From an uncultured Burkholderiales bacterium (GTDB lineage Bacteria > Pseudomonadota > Gammaproteobacteria > Burkholderiales > Burkholderiaceae), in the NCBI GenBank assembly GCA_946480465.1, contig CAMLJY010000010.1:62001-126000 (forward strand): a stretch of DNA of 64,000 nucleotides, in the 5' to 3' direction. Made by a program: the position numbers and the translations under genes. Positions 1 to 11,134 of the stretch are shown here, in pieces. The notes beneath the pieces are model-generated. The model did not search any database, had not been told where the DNA came from, and saw nothing but the letters and a program-made list of their open reading frames with translations. How positions within the stretch are numbered: the stretch's first letter is position 1; each line of letters opens with the position of its first letter.

Positions 1-1
1 G

Positions 2-532
2 TTCACGACCGACAAGGCCACCGACTTCATGGCGATCCTGACCGCCATCAAGTCGAAGGCGCCGGACGGCATCTTCTACGGCGGCATGGACCCGCAAGCC
101 GGTCCGATGCTGCGCCAGATGGAGCAGCTGGGCCTGGCCAACGTCAAGTTCTTCGGCGGCGACGGCATCTGCACGGCCAAGCTGGCCGAGCTGTCCGGCG
201 GCGCGAAGACGCTGGGCAACGTGGTCTGCGCCGAAGGCGGCGCATCGCTCGAGAAGATGCCCGGCGGGAAGACCTGGAAGGAGCGCTACGACAAGAAGTA
301 CCCGGGCCAGTTCCAGGTCTACTCGCCGTACACCTACGACGCGGTGCACGTGCTGGTCGATGCGATGGTGCGCGCCAAGTCGGCCGATCCCAAGGTCTAC
401 ACGCCGTTCATCACCAAGGCCAACCTGCAGGGCGTGACCACCAAGATCGCGTTCGAGGCCGATGGCGAGCTGAAGAACCCCGCGATGACCCTGTACTCGT
501 ACAAGGACGGCAAGAAGGTTCCGCTGAACTGA
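2..532 (+). CDS. Branched-chain amino acid ABC transporter substrate-binding protein (3' part)
   Basis: The reading frame is open from the window edge, so the N-terminus and signal peptide lie outside; about 176 C-terminal residues are visible. The sequence fits the C-terminal lobe of the periplasmic Leu/Ile/Val-binding family (LivJ/LivK, Peripla_BP_6): a GGMDPQAGPMLRQM stretch, the FFGGDGIC segment, the SPYTYDAVHVLVDAM helix and a closing LYSYKDGKKVPLN. Such proteins hand amino acids or related small molecules to a LivHMGF-type ABC permease. No permease gene is visible because upstream DNA is missing, so the ligand cannot be assigned. A strong intrinsic terminator follows 28 bp after the stop, so it is the last gene of its unit. 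Confidence 0.88.
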   Translation, partial: FTTDKATDFMAILTAIKSKAPDGIFYGGMDPQAGPMLRQMEQLGLANVKFFGGDGICTAKLAELSGGAKTLGNVVCAEGGASLEKMPGGKTWKERYDKKYPGQFQVYSPYTYDAVHVLVDAMVRAKSADPKVYTPFITKANLQGVTTKIAFEADGELKNPAMTLYSYKDGKKVPLN

Positions 533-560
533 TCAGGCTTTTCCCGAGCCAGAACCCTGA

Positions 561-587
561 AGGGGCGCCGCAAGGCGCCCCTTTTTT
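561..587 (+). terminator. Rho-independent terminator after the binding-protein gene
   Basis: A perfect 9-bp GC-rich stem (AGGGGCGCC / GGCGCCCCT) with a GCAA tetraloop is followed directly by a T run. It sits between the binding-protein stop and the convergent stop of glgP, so it could also slow transcription arriving from the glgP side. Confidence 0.9.
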
Positions 588-605
588 CTTGGCCGGGCGC
601 CCGCT

Positions 606-3050
<2,445 letters not shown>

Positions 3051-3195
3051 GGCCGATCCTCGCTCCAGTGCGTCCCGGTGGACAGTCGAAATGCATTATT
3101 GATGCGCAGGCCGGGAACGCCGCATGCCGGCATGGCACCATCGGGCGCGAACGCCGTTCGCCCCGACCCACCCCGCGAAAGAGGAGACGCCCGCC
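3051..3195. promoter_or_regulatory. Divergent control region between glgP and glgC
   Basis: This 145-bp gap between head-to-head glycogen breakdown and synthesis genes must carry both promoters unless they extend into coding DNA. I see a GAAAGAGGAG ribosome-binding site just before glgC (3177-3186), but no convincing -35/-10 pair on either strand. Confidence 0.5.
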
Positions 3196-4464
3196 ATGCC
3201 CTCGATCGAACTCGCTTCCAGCCTGGACCTGCCCAAGCGCGCCGTCGCGCTGGTGCTGGCCGGCGGGCGCGGCAGCCGCCTGAAGGCGCTGACCGACCGC
3301 CGCGCCAAGCCGGCCGTGTACTTCGGCGGCAAGTTCCGCATCGTCGACTTCGCCCTGTCGAACTGCCTCAACTCCGGCATCCGGCGCATCGGCGTCATCA
3401 CCCAGTACAAGAGCCACAGCCTGCTGCGCCACCTGCAGCGCGGCTGGGCTTTCCTGAAGAGCGAAATGAACGAGTTCGTCGACCTGCTGCCGGCGCAGCA
3501 GCGCATCGACGAAGAACACTGGTACCGCGGCACCGCCGATGCCGTCTACCAGAACCAGGACATCCTGGCCGCCTACGGCGCGGACTACGTGGTGGTGCTG
3601 GCCGGCGACCACATCTACAAGATGAACTACGCGCTGATGCTGGCCGACCACGTGGCCCAGGGGCGCGAATGCACGGTGGGCTGCATCGAGGTGCCGCGCA
3701 TGGAAGCGACCGCCTTCGGCGTGATGCACATCGACAACCGCCGCCGCATCATCGACTTCGTCGAGAAGCCGGCCGACCCGCCGGCGATGCCGGGCAAGCC
3801 CGACCGCGCTCTGGCCAGCATGGGCATCTACATCTTCAATGCGCGCTACCTCTACAAGGAGCTGGAGCGCGACATGGCCGATCCGAACTCCAGCCACGAC
3901 TTCGGCAAGGACATCATTCCCGCAGCGGTGCGCAACGGCCACGCGGTGGCCCATCCGTTCGACATGAGCTGCGTCGGCCCCAAGCCGGGTGGGGCGCCGT
4001 ACTGGCGTGACGTGGGCACCATCGACGCCTACTGGGACGCCAACATCGACCTGACCGCCACCGTGCCCGAACTGGACCTGTACGACACCCGCTGGCCGAT
4101 CTGGACCTACCAGCCGCAGCTGCCGCCGGCCAAGTTCGTGCACAACGAGGACGACCGGCGCGGCATGGCCATCGAGTCGCTGGTCTCCGGCGGCTGCATC
4201 GTCTCGGGCCATGCCTGGCGCACCTTGCTGTTTTCCAATGTACGCGTCCATTCGCGGGCGCAGGTCGAGTGGTCGGTGCTGCTGCCCGGCGTCACCGTCG
4301 GCCGCGGCGCCTGCCTGCGGCGCTGCGTCGTGGACCGCGGCTGCACGATCCCGGACGGCCTGAGCATCGGCCACGACCCCGAGGAAGACGCAAAGCGCTT
4401 CTACCGCAGCGAGAACGGCATCACGCTGGTCACGCGCAGCATGCTGGACGGGCTGGCTTCGTGA
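3196..4464 (+). CDS. glgC: Glucose-1-phosphate adenylyltransferase (ADP-glucose pyrophosphorylase)
   Basis: The enzyme joins ATP and glucose-1-phosphate to ADP-glucose, the committed step of bacterial glycogen synthesis. The 422-residue product matches family length. The nucleotidyltransferase signature [20 protein letters not shown] is near the N-terminus, followed by [19 protein letters not shown], the WYRGTADAV stretch and the sugar-phosphate binding FVEKP segment. The C-terminus carries the left-handed beta-helix ([17 protein letters not shown]) that normally forms the allosteric and oligomerisation domain. I chose the ATG at 3196 because a GAGGAG ribosome-binding site lies about 10 bp upstream; an in-frame ATG at 3124 would add 24 unlike residues. 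The stop overlaps the glgA start by one base (TGATG), implying coupled translation. Confidence 0.97.
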   Translation: MPSIELASSLDLPKRAVALVLAGGRGSRLKALTDRRAKPAVYFGGKFRIVDFALSNCLNSGIRRIGVITQYKSHSLLRHLQRGWAFLKSEMNEFVDLLPAQQRIDEEHWYRGTADAVYQNQDILAAYGADYVVVLAGDHIYKMNYALMLADHVAQGRECTVGCIEVPRMEATAFGVMHIDNRRRIIDFVEKPADPPAMPGKPDRALASMGIYIFNARYLYKELERDMADPNSSHDFGKDIIPAAVRNGHAVAHPFDMSCVGPKPGGAPYWRDVGTIDAYWDANIDLTATVPELDLYDTRWPIWTYQPQLPPAKFVHNEDDRRGMAIESLVSGGCIVSGHAWRTLLFSNVRVHSRAQVEWSVLLPGVTVGRGACLRRCVVDRGCTIPDGLSIGHDPEEDAKRFYRSENGITLVTRSMLDGLAS

Positions 4465-5918
4465 TGCGGGTGCTGCATGTCGCGGCCGAGGTCTACCCGC
4501 TGGTCAAGACCGGCGGCCTGGCCGACGTGGTCGCCGCGCTGCCGCCGGCGCTCGCCGCCGCGGGCGCGGACGTGCGCCTGCTGCTGCCCGGCCTGCCGCC
4601 GATCCTGGATGCCGTGCAATCGGCGCGGCCGGTGCTGGACATCGGCCCGGCCTTCGGCGCGCTGCGCGTGCGGCTGCTGCTGGCGCGCATGCCCGGCACC
4701 GCGCTGCCGGTCTACCTCGTCGATGCGCCACACCTGTACCGCCGTGGCGGCGGGCCCTACCAGGCCGCCGACGGCAGCGAGTGGCCGGACAACATCCGCC
4801 GCTTCGCGCTGCTGGGCTGGGTGGCCGCGCATCTGGCCGCCGACGATGCCGACCCGGACTGGGTGCCCGACGTGGTGCATGCCCACGACTGGCACGCGGC
4901 CATGACCTGCGCCTACATCGCCGACCACCCGCCGACCCGCGCCGCCTCGGTCTACTCGGTGCACAACATGGCCTTCCAGGGCGTGTTCCCGCCGCACGAC
5001 TGGGGGCTGCTGGGCCTGTCCTCGCGCTTCATGTCGCCGTCGGGCCTGGAGTACCACGGGCAGATCTCCTTCATGAAGGCGGGCCTGAAGTTCGCCGACC
5101 GCGTGACGACGGTGAGCCCGAGCTACGCGCATGAAATCTCCACGCACGAGTTCGGCTGCGGCCTGGATGGCGTGATCCGCGGCCGCGGGGCGGCGGTCAG
5201 CGGCATCCTCAACGGCATCGACGACACAGTGTGGAATCCCGCGACGGATGCCGCGCTGGCCGAGCGTTATGACGCTCAGCGCCTGCAGGGCAAGCGCACG
5301 TGCCGCCGCGCGCTGCAGGCGCAGCTGGGCCTGGCGCAGGACGACCACGCGCTGCTGGTCACCGTGGTGAGCCGCCTCACCTCGCAGAAGGGGCTGGACC
5401 TGGTGCTGGCGGCCCTGCCGATCCTCGTGCGCGAGGGTGTGCAGTTCGCGGTGCAAGGCACCGGCGAGCCGACGCTGGAGGCGGCCTTCCGCATGGCGCA
5501 GGAAATGCACCCCGAGCGCGTGCGCGTGCACATCGGCTACGACGAGGCTCGCGCGCACCAGCTGATCGCCGGCGCCGATGCCATCGCCGTGCCTTCGCGC
5601 TTCGAACCCTGCGGCCTGACGCAGATGTACGGCCTGCGCTACGGCACCGTGCCCATCGTGCGCCGCGTCGGAGGCCTGGGCGACACGGTGGCCGATGGCC
5701 GCAGCGGCATCGTCTTCGACGCTACGACACCGGCCGCGTTCGAGGCCGCCGTGCGCCGCGCGGCCGCGCTGCTGCGAGATGTCGCGGCCTGGAACGCCAT
5801 GATGCGCGCTGGCATGGCGCAGGACCTGTCCTGGGCGCGACCGGCGCGTGAGTACCTGGCACTCTATGCCGAGGCGCGGCGGGCCCGCGCGGAATCTCCG
5901 CGGCTGGCGGCGCGTTGA
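4464..5918 (+). CDS. glgA: Glycogen synthase (ADP-glucose dependent)
   Basis: This GT5 enzyme extends alpha-1,4-glucan from ADP-glucose. At 484 residues it has normal length. The ADP-glucose binding KTGGL motif is at residues 15-19 of [19 protein letters not shown]. The HAHDWHAA block, the VHNMAFQG segment, the [13 protein letters not shown] segment that opens the C-terminal Rossmann domain, and the [18 protein letters not shown] catalytic region are all present. The ATG overlaps the glgC stop, so glgC and glgA form a two-gene unit. No branching enzyme (glgB) or debranching enzyme (glgX) lies in this window; they must be elsewhere if the pathway is complete. Confidence 0.97.
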   Translation: MRVLHVAAEVYPLVKTGGLADVVAALPPALAAAGADVRLLLPGLPPILDAVQSARPVLDIGPAFGALRVRLLLARMPGTALPVYLVDAPHLYRRGGGPYQAADGSEWPDNIRRFALLGWVAAHLAADDADPDWVPDVVHAHDWHAAMTCAYIADHPPTRAASVYSVHNMAFQGVFPPHDWGLLGLSSRFMSPSGLEYHGQISFMKAGLKFADRVTTVSPSYAHEISTHEFGCGLDGVIRGRGAAVSGILNGIDDTVWNPATDAALAERYDAQRLQGKRTCRRALQAQLGLAQDDHALLVTVVSRLTSQKGLDLVLAALPILVREGVQFAVQGTGEPTLEAAFRMAQEMHPERVRVHIGYDEARAHQLIAGADAIAVPSRFEPCGLTQMYGLRYGTVPIVRRVGGLGDTVADGRSGIVFDATTPAAFEAAVRRAAALLRDVAAWNAMMRAGMAQDLSWARPAREYLALYAEARRARAESPRLAAR

Positions 5919-5920
5919 AC

Positions 5921-5947
5921 GGCGCCCGGCCGCCGTTCCCGGGCGCC
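5921..5947. terminator. Hairpin between convergent glgA and the DUF1501 gene
   Basis: A perfect 9-bp stem (GGCGCCCGG / CCGGGCGCC) around a 9-nt loop fills the 33-bp gap between two converging stop codons. There is no T run, so it may act as a weak bidirectional terminator or as 3' mRNA protection. Confidence 0.55.
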
Positions 5948-5951
5948 GCCG

Positions 5952-7349
5952 CTACAGGAAGCCCAGCCGCCGGACGCTGAAGTTCGGCAGGTTCGGCGCC
6001 ACGTCCACCAGGTCGGCATCCGGCACCCCCAGCCAGGCCGCCAGCGTCGCGCTGAACTGGTCGACCGAGGTGGTGGGCAGCAGCCGACCCTGGCCGATGT
6101 CGTCCGGGCCGTTCACCGCGATCGCCGGGTGCCGGCCATGGAAGCTGCGGCCCTTCACCGCGCCGCCGATCACCAGGTGGTGGGCGCCCCAGCCGTGGTC
6201 CGAGCCGTCGCCGTTGCAGGTGAGAGCACGGCCGAAATCGGAGGCGGTGAAGGCGGTCACCTGCTGGGCGATGCCCAGCTCCTGCGTCGCATCATGGAAC
6301 GCGCGCAGCGCCTGGCCCAGTTGCGCCAGCAGCATCGGGTGCGTTTCGAGCAGGCCGTTGTGCAGGTCGTAGCCCGCATGCGAGACGAAGAAGACCTGCC
6401 GTGTGACGCCGAAGCTGCTGCGCGCCGCGATCATGCGCGCCACCGTGCGCAGCTGCGTCGCCAGCGGATGGCTGGGGAACGGCGTGGCCAGCGGCGGCAG
6501 GGCGCCCAGTGCCTCGGTGATGCGGACCTCGGCGTCCATGGAGCGGCGGGTGGTGGCCGTGTAGGCGTTGCCGAACAGGTGCGCGTGCGGCAGCGTGACG
6601 ATCTGCCGCAGCGCGGCCTGCGCCGCCAGCGAGCCGTACAGCGATCGCTCGATGCCGCGGATCGGCACCGCGCCCTGGGCGCCGAGCTGGTACTGCACCG
6701 CCGTGCCGCCGGCAAGAAACACCGCATTGCCGGTCACCGAGGTGCAGGTGAAGAGGCTGCCGCCGTTGCCGGACAGCAGCAGGTCGCCGATGCGGCCGCC
6801 CCAGCCGGTGGCGGCGCCTTCGGCCAGCGCCGACTGCCAGATCGACTGCTGGTCGTTGTGCGACATCAGCTTGGGCGGCAGCGGTACCGATCGCGCGTGG
6901 TATTGCGCCACCGAGGTGGGCACCACCAGCGGCCCGACGTTGAGCTGCACCGCCATGTCGCCCGCGTTCCACAGCGGCAGCAGCGGCGCCAGCTGCGGCG
7001 CAAGAGCCAGACGCAGGCCGCCGGGCAGGGGAACCGCCGGAACCAGGGTGGTCGCCTGCAGCGCCGCACGCGGCGTGGCCAGGGGACCGCGCACGCGCGC
7101 ATAACTTGCATGATGCGCGTCATCGACCGGAACCACCGTGTTGGCATGGTCGTTGCCGCCGTAGAGGAAGACGCAGACCAGCGCCCGGTAGCCGGCGGCC
7201 CCCGAGGCCGCGGCGGCTTCGCCCATCAGCGACAGGTTCATGGCCATCGGCCCGGCCGTGCCGGCCCCGGCGAGCAGGCCGGCACGGCGCAGCAAGGCGC
7301 GCCGGGCGTGATCGATCGAAGCGGCGGGGCGGGCGGGCGTGATGGTCAT
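5952..7349 (-). CDS. DUF1501 family protein with twin-arginine-like leader
   Basis: The 465-residue product belongs to the DUF1501 family (sulfatase-like fold, function not established), which is almost always encoded next to a DUF1800 protein. The N-terminus has two arginine pairs before a hydrophobic stretch (ARRALLRRAGLLAGAG), consistent with a Tat export signal. Family landmarks follow: LVCVFLYGGNDHANTVVP, LNVGPLV, LMSHNDQQSIWQS, the FFVSHAGYDLHNGL region and SDFGRALTCNGDGSDHGWG near the C-terminus. I start it at the ATG whose ATGA overlaps the DUF1800 stop; an upstream in-frame start at 7496 would lie inside the neighbour. It is probably a folded exported protein, with no reaction assignable. 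Confidence 0.88.
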   Translation of the reverse strand: MTITPARPAASIDHARRALLRRAGLLAGAGTAGPMAMNLSLMGEAAAASGAAGYRALVCVFLYGGNDHANTVVPVDDAHHASYARVRGPLATPRAALQATTLVPAVPLPGGLRLALAPQLAPLLPLWNAGDMAVQLNVGPLVVPTSVAQYHARSVPLPPKLMSHNDQQSIWQSALAEGAATGWGGRIGDLLLSGNGGSLFTCTSVTGNAVFLAGGTAVQYQLGAQGAVPIRGIERSLYGSLAAQAALRQIVTLPHAHLFGNAYTATTRRSMDAEVRITEALGALPPLATPFPSHPLATQLRTVARMIAARSSFGVTRQVFFVSHAGYDLHNGLLETHPMLLAQLGQALRAFHDATQELGIAQQVTAFTASDFGRALTCNGDGSDHGWGAHHLVIGGAVKGRSFHGRHPAIAVNGPDDIGQGRLLPTTSVDQFSATLAAWLGVPDADLVDVAPNLPNFSVRRLGFL

Positions 7350-9202
7350 CGCTGCACCAGGTAGTCGGCCGAGGCCATCACCAGCATCACCGCGGCCTGT
7401 GCGCGGTGCCGCCGGTGCTGCGGCGAGGCGCCGGGCATGGCCTCCACCGCATCGACGATCAGCCGCCGTGTCGCGGCGCCGAGCTGGCCGGCACACAGCA
7501 GCAGGTTCAGCCGATCCAGCAGCAGCGCGGGCCGGTCGGCCAGGGCCACCTCGGCCGCGTAGTCGGGCCTCAGGTCCGGGTGCAGCCCACCGATGGCCGC
7601 CTGCATGAAGTTCAGGTAGCCGGCGACGCTGGATTCGTTCACCAGCTGGAATTCCGGCGCCACCATGCCCTTGGTCGCAATGGGAGTGTTGGGCGGCGAG
7701 TAGCCGGGTCGGAAGAAGTTGAAGACCGAGGGCGAACGCATCGGGCTCTGGCCGAGGCTGGTCGCCGGATCACTGGTGTTGCCGGCATTCCAGGTGCCGG
7801 ACAGCGAACTCGCCTTGAACAGCCGCGCCCAGTGCACGAAGCGCAGCACCGGTTCGCGCAGCTTGCCGAAGGCCGGGTCGGCCAGGCCTGCGTCGCCGCG
7901 CGCCTCGTGGTCGAGCAGCACCGCCCGCAGCACCGCCTTCAAGTCGCCGCGCACGCCTTCACCGTTGTTGTCGAAGGCCGAGGCCACCCGGCGGACGTAA
8001 TGCCGGCTGGGGTTGCTCGTGACCAGGCGCTGGATCAGCTGGCGCCCGATGAAGGGGCCGACGTTGGGGTGCTCGAACAAGGTGTCCAGCGCCATCGTCA
8101 ACGCCTGCCGGCCCGGCGTGTTCGCGGGGATGTTCCGGCCCAGGAAGCTCACCGGCTGCGGCGAATGCTGCGCCGGGTCCAGCACCATCGGCCGCCGCGC
8201 GAAAGCAGGGCCCGCTTCACCCGGAGGCCGCCGGATGTGCCACCCGGTGAACACGCGTGCCAGCTGCGTGACCGTGCCCTGGTCATAGGTCTCGATGGGC
8301 TGGCCAGCGGCGTCCCGCTTCGGTGTCCCGTCCAGGTTCAGCTCGTGCAGGCCGATGGTGAAGAGCTGCATCAGCTCCCGCGCGAAGTTCTCGTCGGGCT
8401 GGCGGCCGGTGGCCGGGTCCTCCTTCTGGTTGCCGGCCATGTTCAGGTACAGGCCCATGGCCGGGCTCAGCGTCACCTTCTCGAGCAGCCAGCGGAAGTT
8501 GCCGAAGGCGTGGCTGGCCAGCAAATCCCAGTAGCCGGCCAGCATGAACTGCCGGTAGGCGCCGGTCACGCCATCGAACGCCACGACGAAGATCTCCGAC
8601 AAGGCCAGCGTCACGCGCTGGCGCAGCGCGTCCGGTGCCGTCAGCAGGCGCTGCCAGACCTGGGCATCGACCCCCATCGGCACCAGCGCGGCATCGGGAT
8701 TCGCCGCCATGCCCTTGTCCACCAGGTAGTCCCAATTGCCGCGCGAAGCGGGCTGGGCAAGGGCCTGGTCTAGCCAGGCCGCGTAGCCCAGGCGGCGCAC
8801 TGCGGCGATGGCCGCCTCGCTCGGCGCGAGGGTGGCATGCATCAGGAAGCGCGCCGCCTGCTCGTCGCTGTACGCCCACTGGTTGGCCAGCGCGCGCGGC
8901 GTGTAGTCGGCCAAGGTGCCGAGCTTCAACAGCCGGCCGCCGGACACCGGCCCCAGCACGTACAGGTTGCCCGCGGAGACGCCAAGGTAGTTGCGCGTGA
9001 CCGGGTAGTACCGATAAATCTCATAAGGCGCGGCCACGCGATCCTGGACCGGACCGGGAAACCATTGCGGGTGGCGCTGTTCCGCCCAGTCCAGCACCTG
9101 CGGCCCCGTTGCCACGCGCGTGCCCGCCGCTTGCCCCACCCCAGCCTGCATCGTCGTATCGATCCGCACCCCACCGCGAGGCGCGCGATGCTGCACCGAC
9201 AT
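7346..9202 (-). CDS. DUF1800 family protein with an N-terminal Burkholderiales surface-type motif
   Basis: The 618-residue protein carries a DUF1800 domain over most of its length (for example RFLMHATLAPSEAAIAAVRR, ENFARELMQLFTIGLHELN and PSVFNFFRPGYSPPNT). DUF1800 proteins pair with DUF1501 proteins, and here the two genes overlap by ATGA. Residues about 35-90 form a separate small unit (HPQWFPG, then IYRYYPVTRNYLGVSAGNLYVLGP) that I recognise from secreted proteins of Burkholderiales. No signal peptide follows the only ATG in frame, and a stop codon lies eight codons upstream, which is odd for a presumed exported protein. Function is unknown; DUF1800 is sometimes linked to cell-surface or gliding traits. 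Confidence 0.85.
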   Translation of the reverse strand: MSVQHRAPRGGVRIDTTMQAGVGQAAGTRVATGPQVLDWAEQRHPQWFPGPVQDRVAAPYEIYRYYPVTRNYLGVSAGNLYVLGPVSGGRLLKLGTLADYTPRALANQWAYSDEQAARFLMHATLAPSEAAIAAVRRLGYAAWLDQALAQPASRGNWDYLVDKGMAANPDAALVPMGVDAQVWQRLLTAPDALRQRVTLALSEIFVVAFDGVTGAYRQFMLAGYWDLLASHAFGNFRWLLEKVTLSPAMGLYLNMAGNQKEDPATGRQPDENFARELMQLFTIGLHELNLDGTPKRDAAGQPIETYDQGTVTQLARVFTGWHIRRPPGEAGPAFARRPMVLDPAQHSPQPVSFLGRNIPANTPGRQALTMALDTLFEHPNVGPFIGRQLIQRLVTSNPSRHYVRRVASAFDNNGEGVRGDLKAVLRAVLLDHEARGDAGLADPAFGKLREPVLRFVHWARLFKASSLSGTWNAGNTSDPATSLGQSPMRSPSVFNFFRPGYSPPNTPIATKGMVAPEFQLVNESSVAGYLNFMQAAIGGLHPDLRPDYAAEVALADRPALLLDRLNLLLCAGQLGAATRRLIVDAVEAMPGASPQHRRHRAQAAVMLVMASADYLVQR

Positions 9203-9364
9203 CGGACCCTGATGCGAGCATGTTTACGCCTGCCGCCGGAACGGCAACACACCGCAACAGTCGGCAGCTGCGAAAGGAGCTAAGGGCGTTCGCGGGGCGC
9301 TGGGGAGGGCGCTGGACGCCAGGGCCGCCGCCGCGGGCGACGGGCCTGCGCGGGCAGGAAAGAC

Positions 9365-9386
9365 GACGGGCCCCGCAGGGCCCGTC
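9365..9386 (-). terminator. Hairpin downstream of tRNA-Ser
   Basis: A perfect 9-bp stem (GACGGGCCC / GGGCCCGTC) with a 4-nt loop lies 11 bases past the tRNA 3' end on the tRNA strand. The sequence after it reads GTCTTTCC, a weak T tract. It is probably the tRNA terminator. Confidence 0.65.
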
Positions 9387-9397
9387 GATCAGCAACT

Positions 9398-9488
9398 TGG
9401 CGGAGGGAGCGGGATTCGAACCCGCGGTGGGCTGTTAACCCACACACGCTTTCCAGGCGTGCGACTTAAACCACTCATCCATCCCTCC
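9398..9488 (-). tRNA. tRNA-Ser(GGA)
   Basis: On the minus strand the sequence folds as a type II tRNA. The acceptor stem is GGAGGGA/TCCCTCC, and the D arm sequence is GAGTGGTTTAAG. The anticodon arm is CACGC-CTGGAAA-GCGTG with GGA in the anticodon position (reading UCC/UCU), followed by a long variable arm typical of serine. The T arm contains GGTTCGAATCC. The CCA end is encoded in the DNA. It lies on the same strand as the upstream SPFH gene, 32 bp after its stop. Confidence 0.95.
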
Positions 9489-9520
9489 AGGAAGGAAGCC
9501 CGCGATTCTAGCCCACGACT

Positions 9521-10450
9521 TCAGCGGTTCGGTGCGGCCGTCGTGCCGCCGCGTTGCATCACCGCCATCGCGGTCGCGATCAGGCCCGAGACCTCGGTCA
9601 TGTTGCCGGGCACGATCATCGTGTTAGTCGTCTTGGCGAGCTGCCCGTAGGCGTCGATCGCCTTCTCGGCCACCTTCAACTGAACCGCCTGCCCACCGCC
9701 GGGCTCCTCGATCGACGCGGCGATCTTGCGGATCGCGTCCGCCGTGGCGTCGGCCACGGCGGTGATCGCGGCGGCCTCGCCAAGCGCCTTGTTGATCTCG
9801 GCCTGCTTCTCGCCCTCGGAGCGGGCGATGGCCGCCTCGCGCTCGCCGGTGGCGATGTTGATCTGCTCCTGGCGACGGCCTTCGGACGCGGCAATCAGCG
9901 CGCGCTTCTCGCGCTCCGCCGTGATCTGCGCCTGCATGCTGCGCAGGATCTCGGCCGGCGGCGTCAGGTCCTTGATCTCGTAGCGCAGCACCTTCACGCC
10001 CCAGTTCAGCGCCGCCTCGTCCAGCGCGGCCACGACGGCCGCATTGATCGCGTCACGCTCCTCGAACGTCTTGTCCAGCTCCATGCGGCCGATCACGCTG
10101 CGCAGCGTCGTCTGCGCCAGCTGGGTGATCGCGACGATGTAGTTCGACGAGCCGTAGCTTGCCCGCATCGGGTCGGTGACCTGGAAGTACAGGATGCCGT
10201 CGACCGTCAGCTGCGTGTTGTCCTTCGTGATGCAGACCTGGCTCGGCACGTCCAGCGGGATCTCCTTCAGAGAGTGGCGGTAGGCCAGCCGGTCGACGAA
10301 GGGCACGAGGAAATTGAGGCCGGGCGTCAGCGTCGCGTGGTACTTGCCCAGGCGTTCGACCACCCAGGCGTTTTGCTGCGGCACGACCTTGATCGAGCGG
10401 ACGATGAAGATCGCCGCGACGATCAGGATGACCAGGGCAATGGCTTCCAT
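9521..10450 (-). CDS. SPFH/Band 7 membrane protein (stomatin/QmcA-like)
   Basis: The 309-residue protein has an N-terminal membrane helix (MEAIALVILIVAAIFIV), then the Band 7 domain with VVPQQNAWVVERLGKYHATL and NTQLTVDGILYFQVTDP. A long charged helical region rich in Glu, Arg and Ala follows (TAEREKRALIAASEGRRQEQ). This is the QmcA/slipin layout; such proteins form large ring-like membrane assemblies and associate with NfeD partners and proteases. The ATG at 10448-10450 has a GGAGAA ribosome-binding site about 6 bp upstream; the longer in-frame extension overlaps nfeD and is not protein-like. It follows the NfeD gene by 20 bp, the normal operon partnership for this family. Confidence 0.93.
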   Translation of the reverse strand: MEAIALVILIVAAIFIVRSIKVVPQQNAWVVERLGKYHATLTPGLNFLVPFVDRLAYRHSLKEIPLDVPSQVCITKDNTQLTVDGILYFQVTDPMRASYGSSNYIVAITQLAQTTLRSVIGRMELDKTFEERDAINAAVVAALDEAALNWGVKVLRYEIKDLTPPAEILRSMQAQITAEREKRALIAASEGRRQEQINIATGEREAAIARSEGEKQAEINKALGEAAAITAVADATADAIRKIAASIEEPGGGQAVQLKVAEKAIDAYGQLAKTTNTMIVPGNMTEVSGLIATAMAVMQRGGTTAAPNR

Positions 10451-10470
10451 CAGATTTCTCCGGAGAGTGT

Positions 10471-10902
10471 TCAGGAGGGGAGGCGATCGAGCATCAGCTC
10501 GTTGCCATGCACCGCGCGGATGACGTGCTCGCCGGGCGCAGGCGCACCGCCGCCGGCAAAACGCGCGTTCCAGCCCGCGCCGCGGTACTGCACGCGGGCC
10601 GTGCCCTCGGCGGACCAGGCCTCGACCCGCACGCGGCTGCCGACATCGATGTTGACGTCGGGGTTCGATGCGACGTCGGCACTGCGCCGGGGCCTGCGCT
10701 TGTGCCAAAGCGCGATCGCCGCGACGCCGACCGCGGCCCCGACGATCAGTTGCGCGCTGAGCCCCAGGCCGGCATGCGCTGCCAGGGCCGAGGCCGCGGT
10801 GCCGACCGCGAGCATCAGCAGATAGAAGGTGCCGGTGGCCAACTCCGCTGCGACCAGCGCTGCCGTCGCGATCCACCACCACGTCGACGTTGTCCAGTCC
10901 AT
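10471..10902 (-). CDS. NfeD family membrane protein
   Basis: The 143-residue protein has two hydrophobic segments in its first half (about residues 7-30 and 36-63) and a soluble C-terminal beta-rich domain with INVDVGSRV-like and AVHGNELMLDRLP sequence. This matches the short NfeD type (NfeD1b/YbbK partner) with its OB-fold tail. The family assists or regulates the adjacent SPFH protein; the exact role is not established. The gene is the first of the two-gene unit with the SPFH gene. The ATG is followed by MDWTTSTWWWIATAALVAAE, typical of the family start. Confidence 0.85.
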   Translation of the reverse strand: MDWTTSTWWWIATAALVAAELATGTFYLLMLAVGTAASALAAHAGLGLSAQLIVGAAVGVAAIALWHKRRPRRSADVASNPDVNIDVGSRVRVEAWSAEGTARVQYRGAGWNARFAGGGAPAPGEHVIRAVHGNELMLDRLPS

Positions 10903-11037
10903 CTCATCTCCTCCATCCGCCGCAGGCCGCGGCAGTGTAGCGAGCGGCCGCGCGCTCGCGGGGAAGGTCGTGCGCGTGCAACCGCAGCGTCATCGGCGCT
11001 GGCGCAATCGGTCCTACACTTCGCGCTCGCAAAATTC

Positions 11038-11121
11038 CCGACCCCCACGAGCAGAGCTGGCTCTGCCGGGCTGCTCGACCCCCGCGAGGGGAAGCGGCCA
11101 CGCCACCAGGGGGCGCTCACT
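11038..11121. repeat. Palindrome-rich intergenic element, possibly a dispersed repeat
   Basis: In the 232-bp gap before the decarboxylase, a compact block contains nested palindromes: GAGCAG...CTGCTC at 11049-11076 enclosing CAGAG-CTGG-CTCTG, followed by CCCC-CGCGA-GGGG and a CCACGCCACCAGGGGGCG tail. I recall similar blocks recurring between genes in relatives of Leptothrix and Rubrivivax, but only one copy is in this window, so dispersion is not shown here. Confidence 0.35.
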
Positions 11122-11134
11122 CTGGAGCCCGTCG

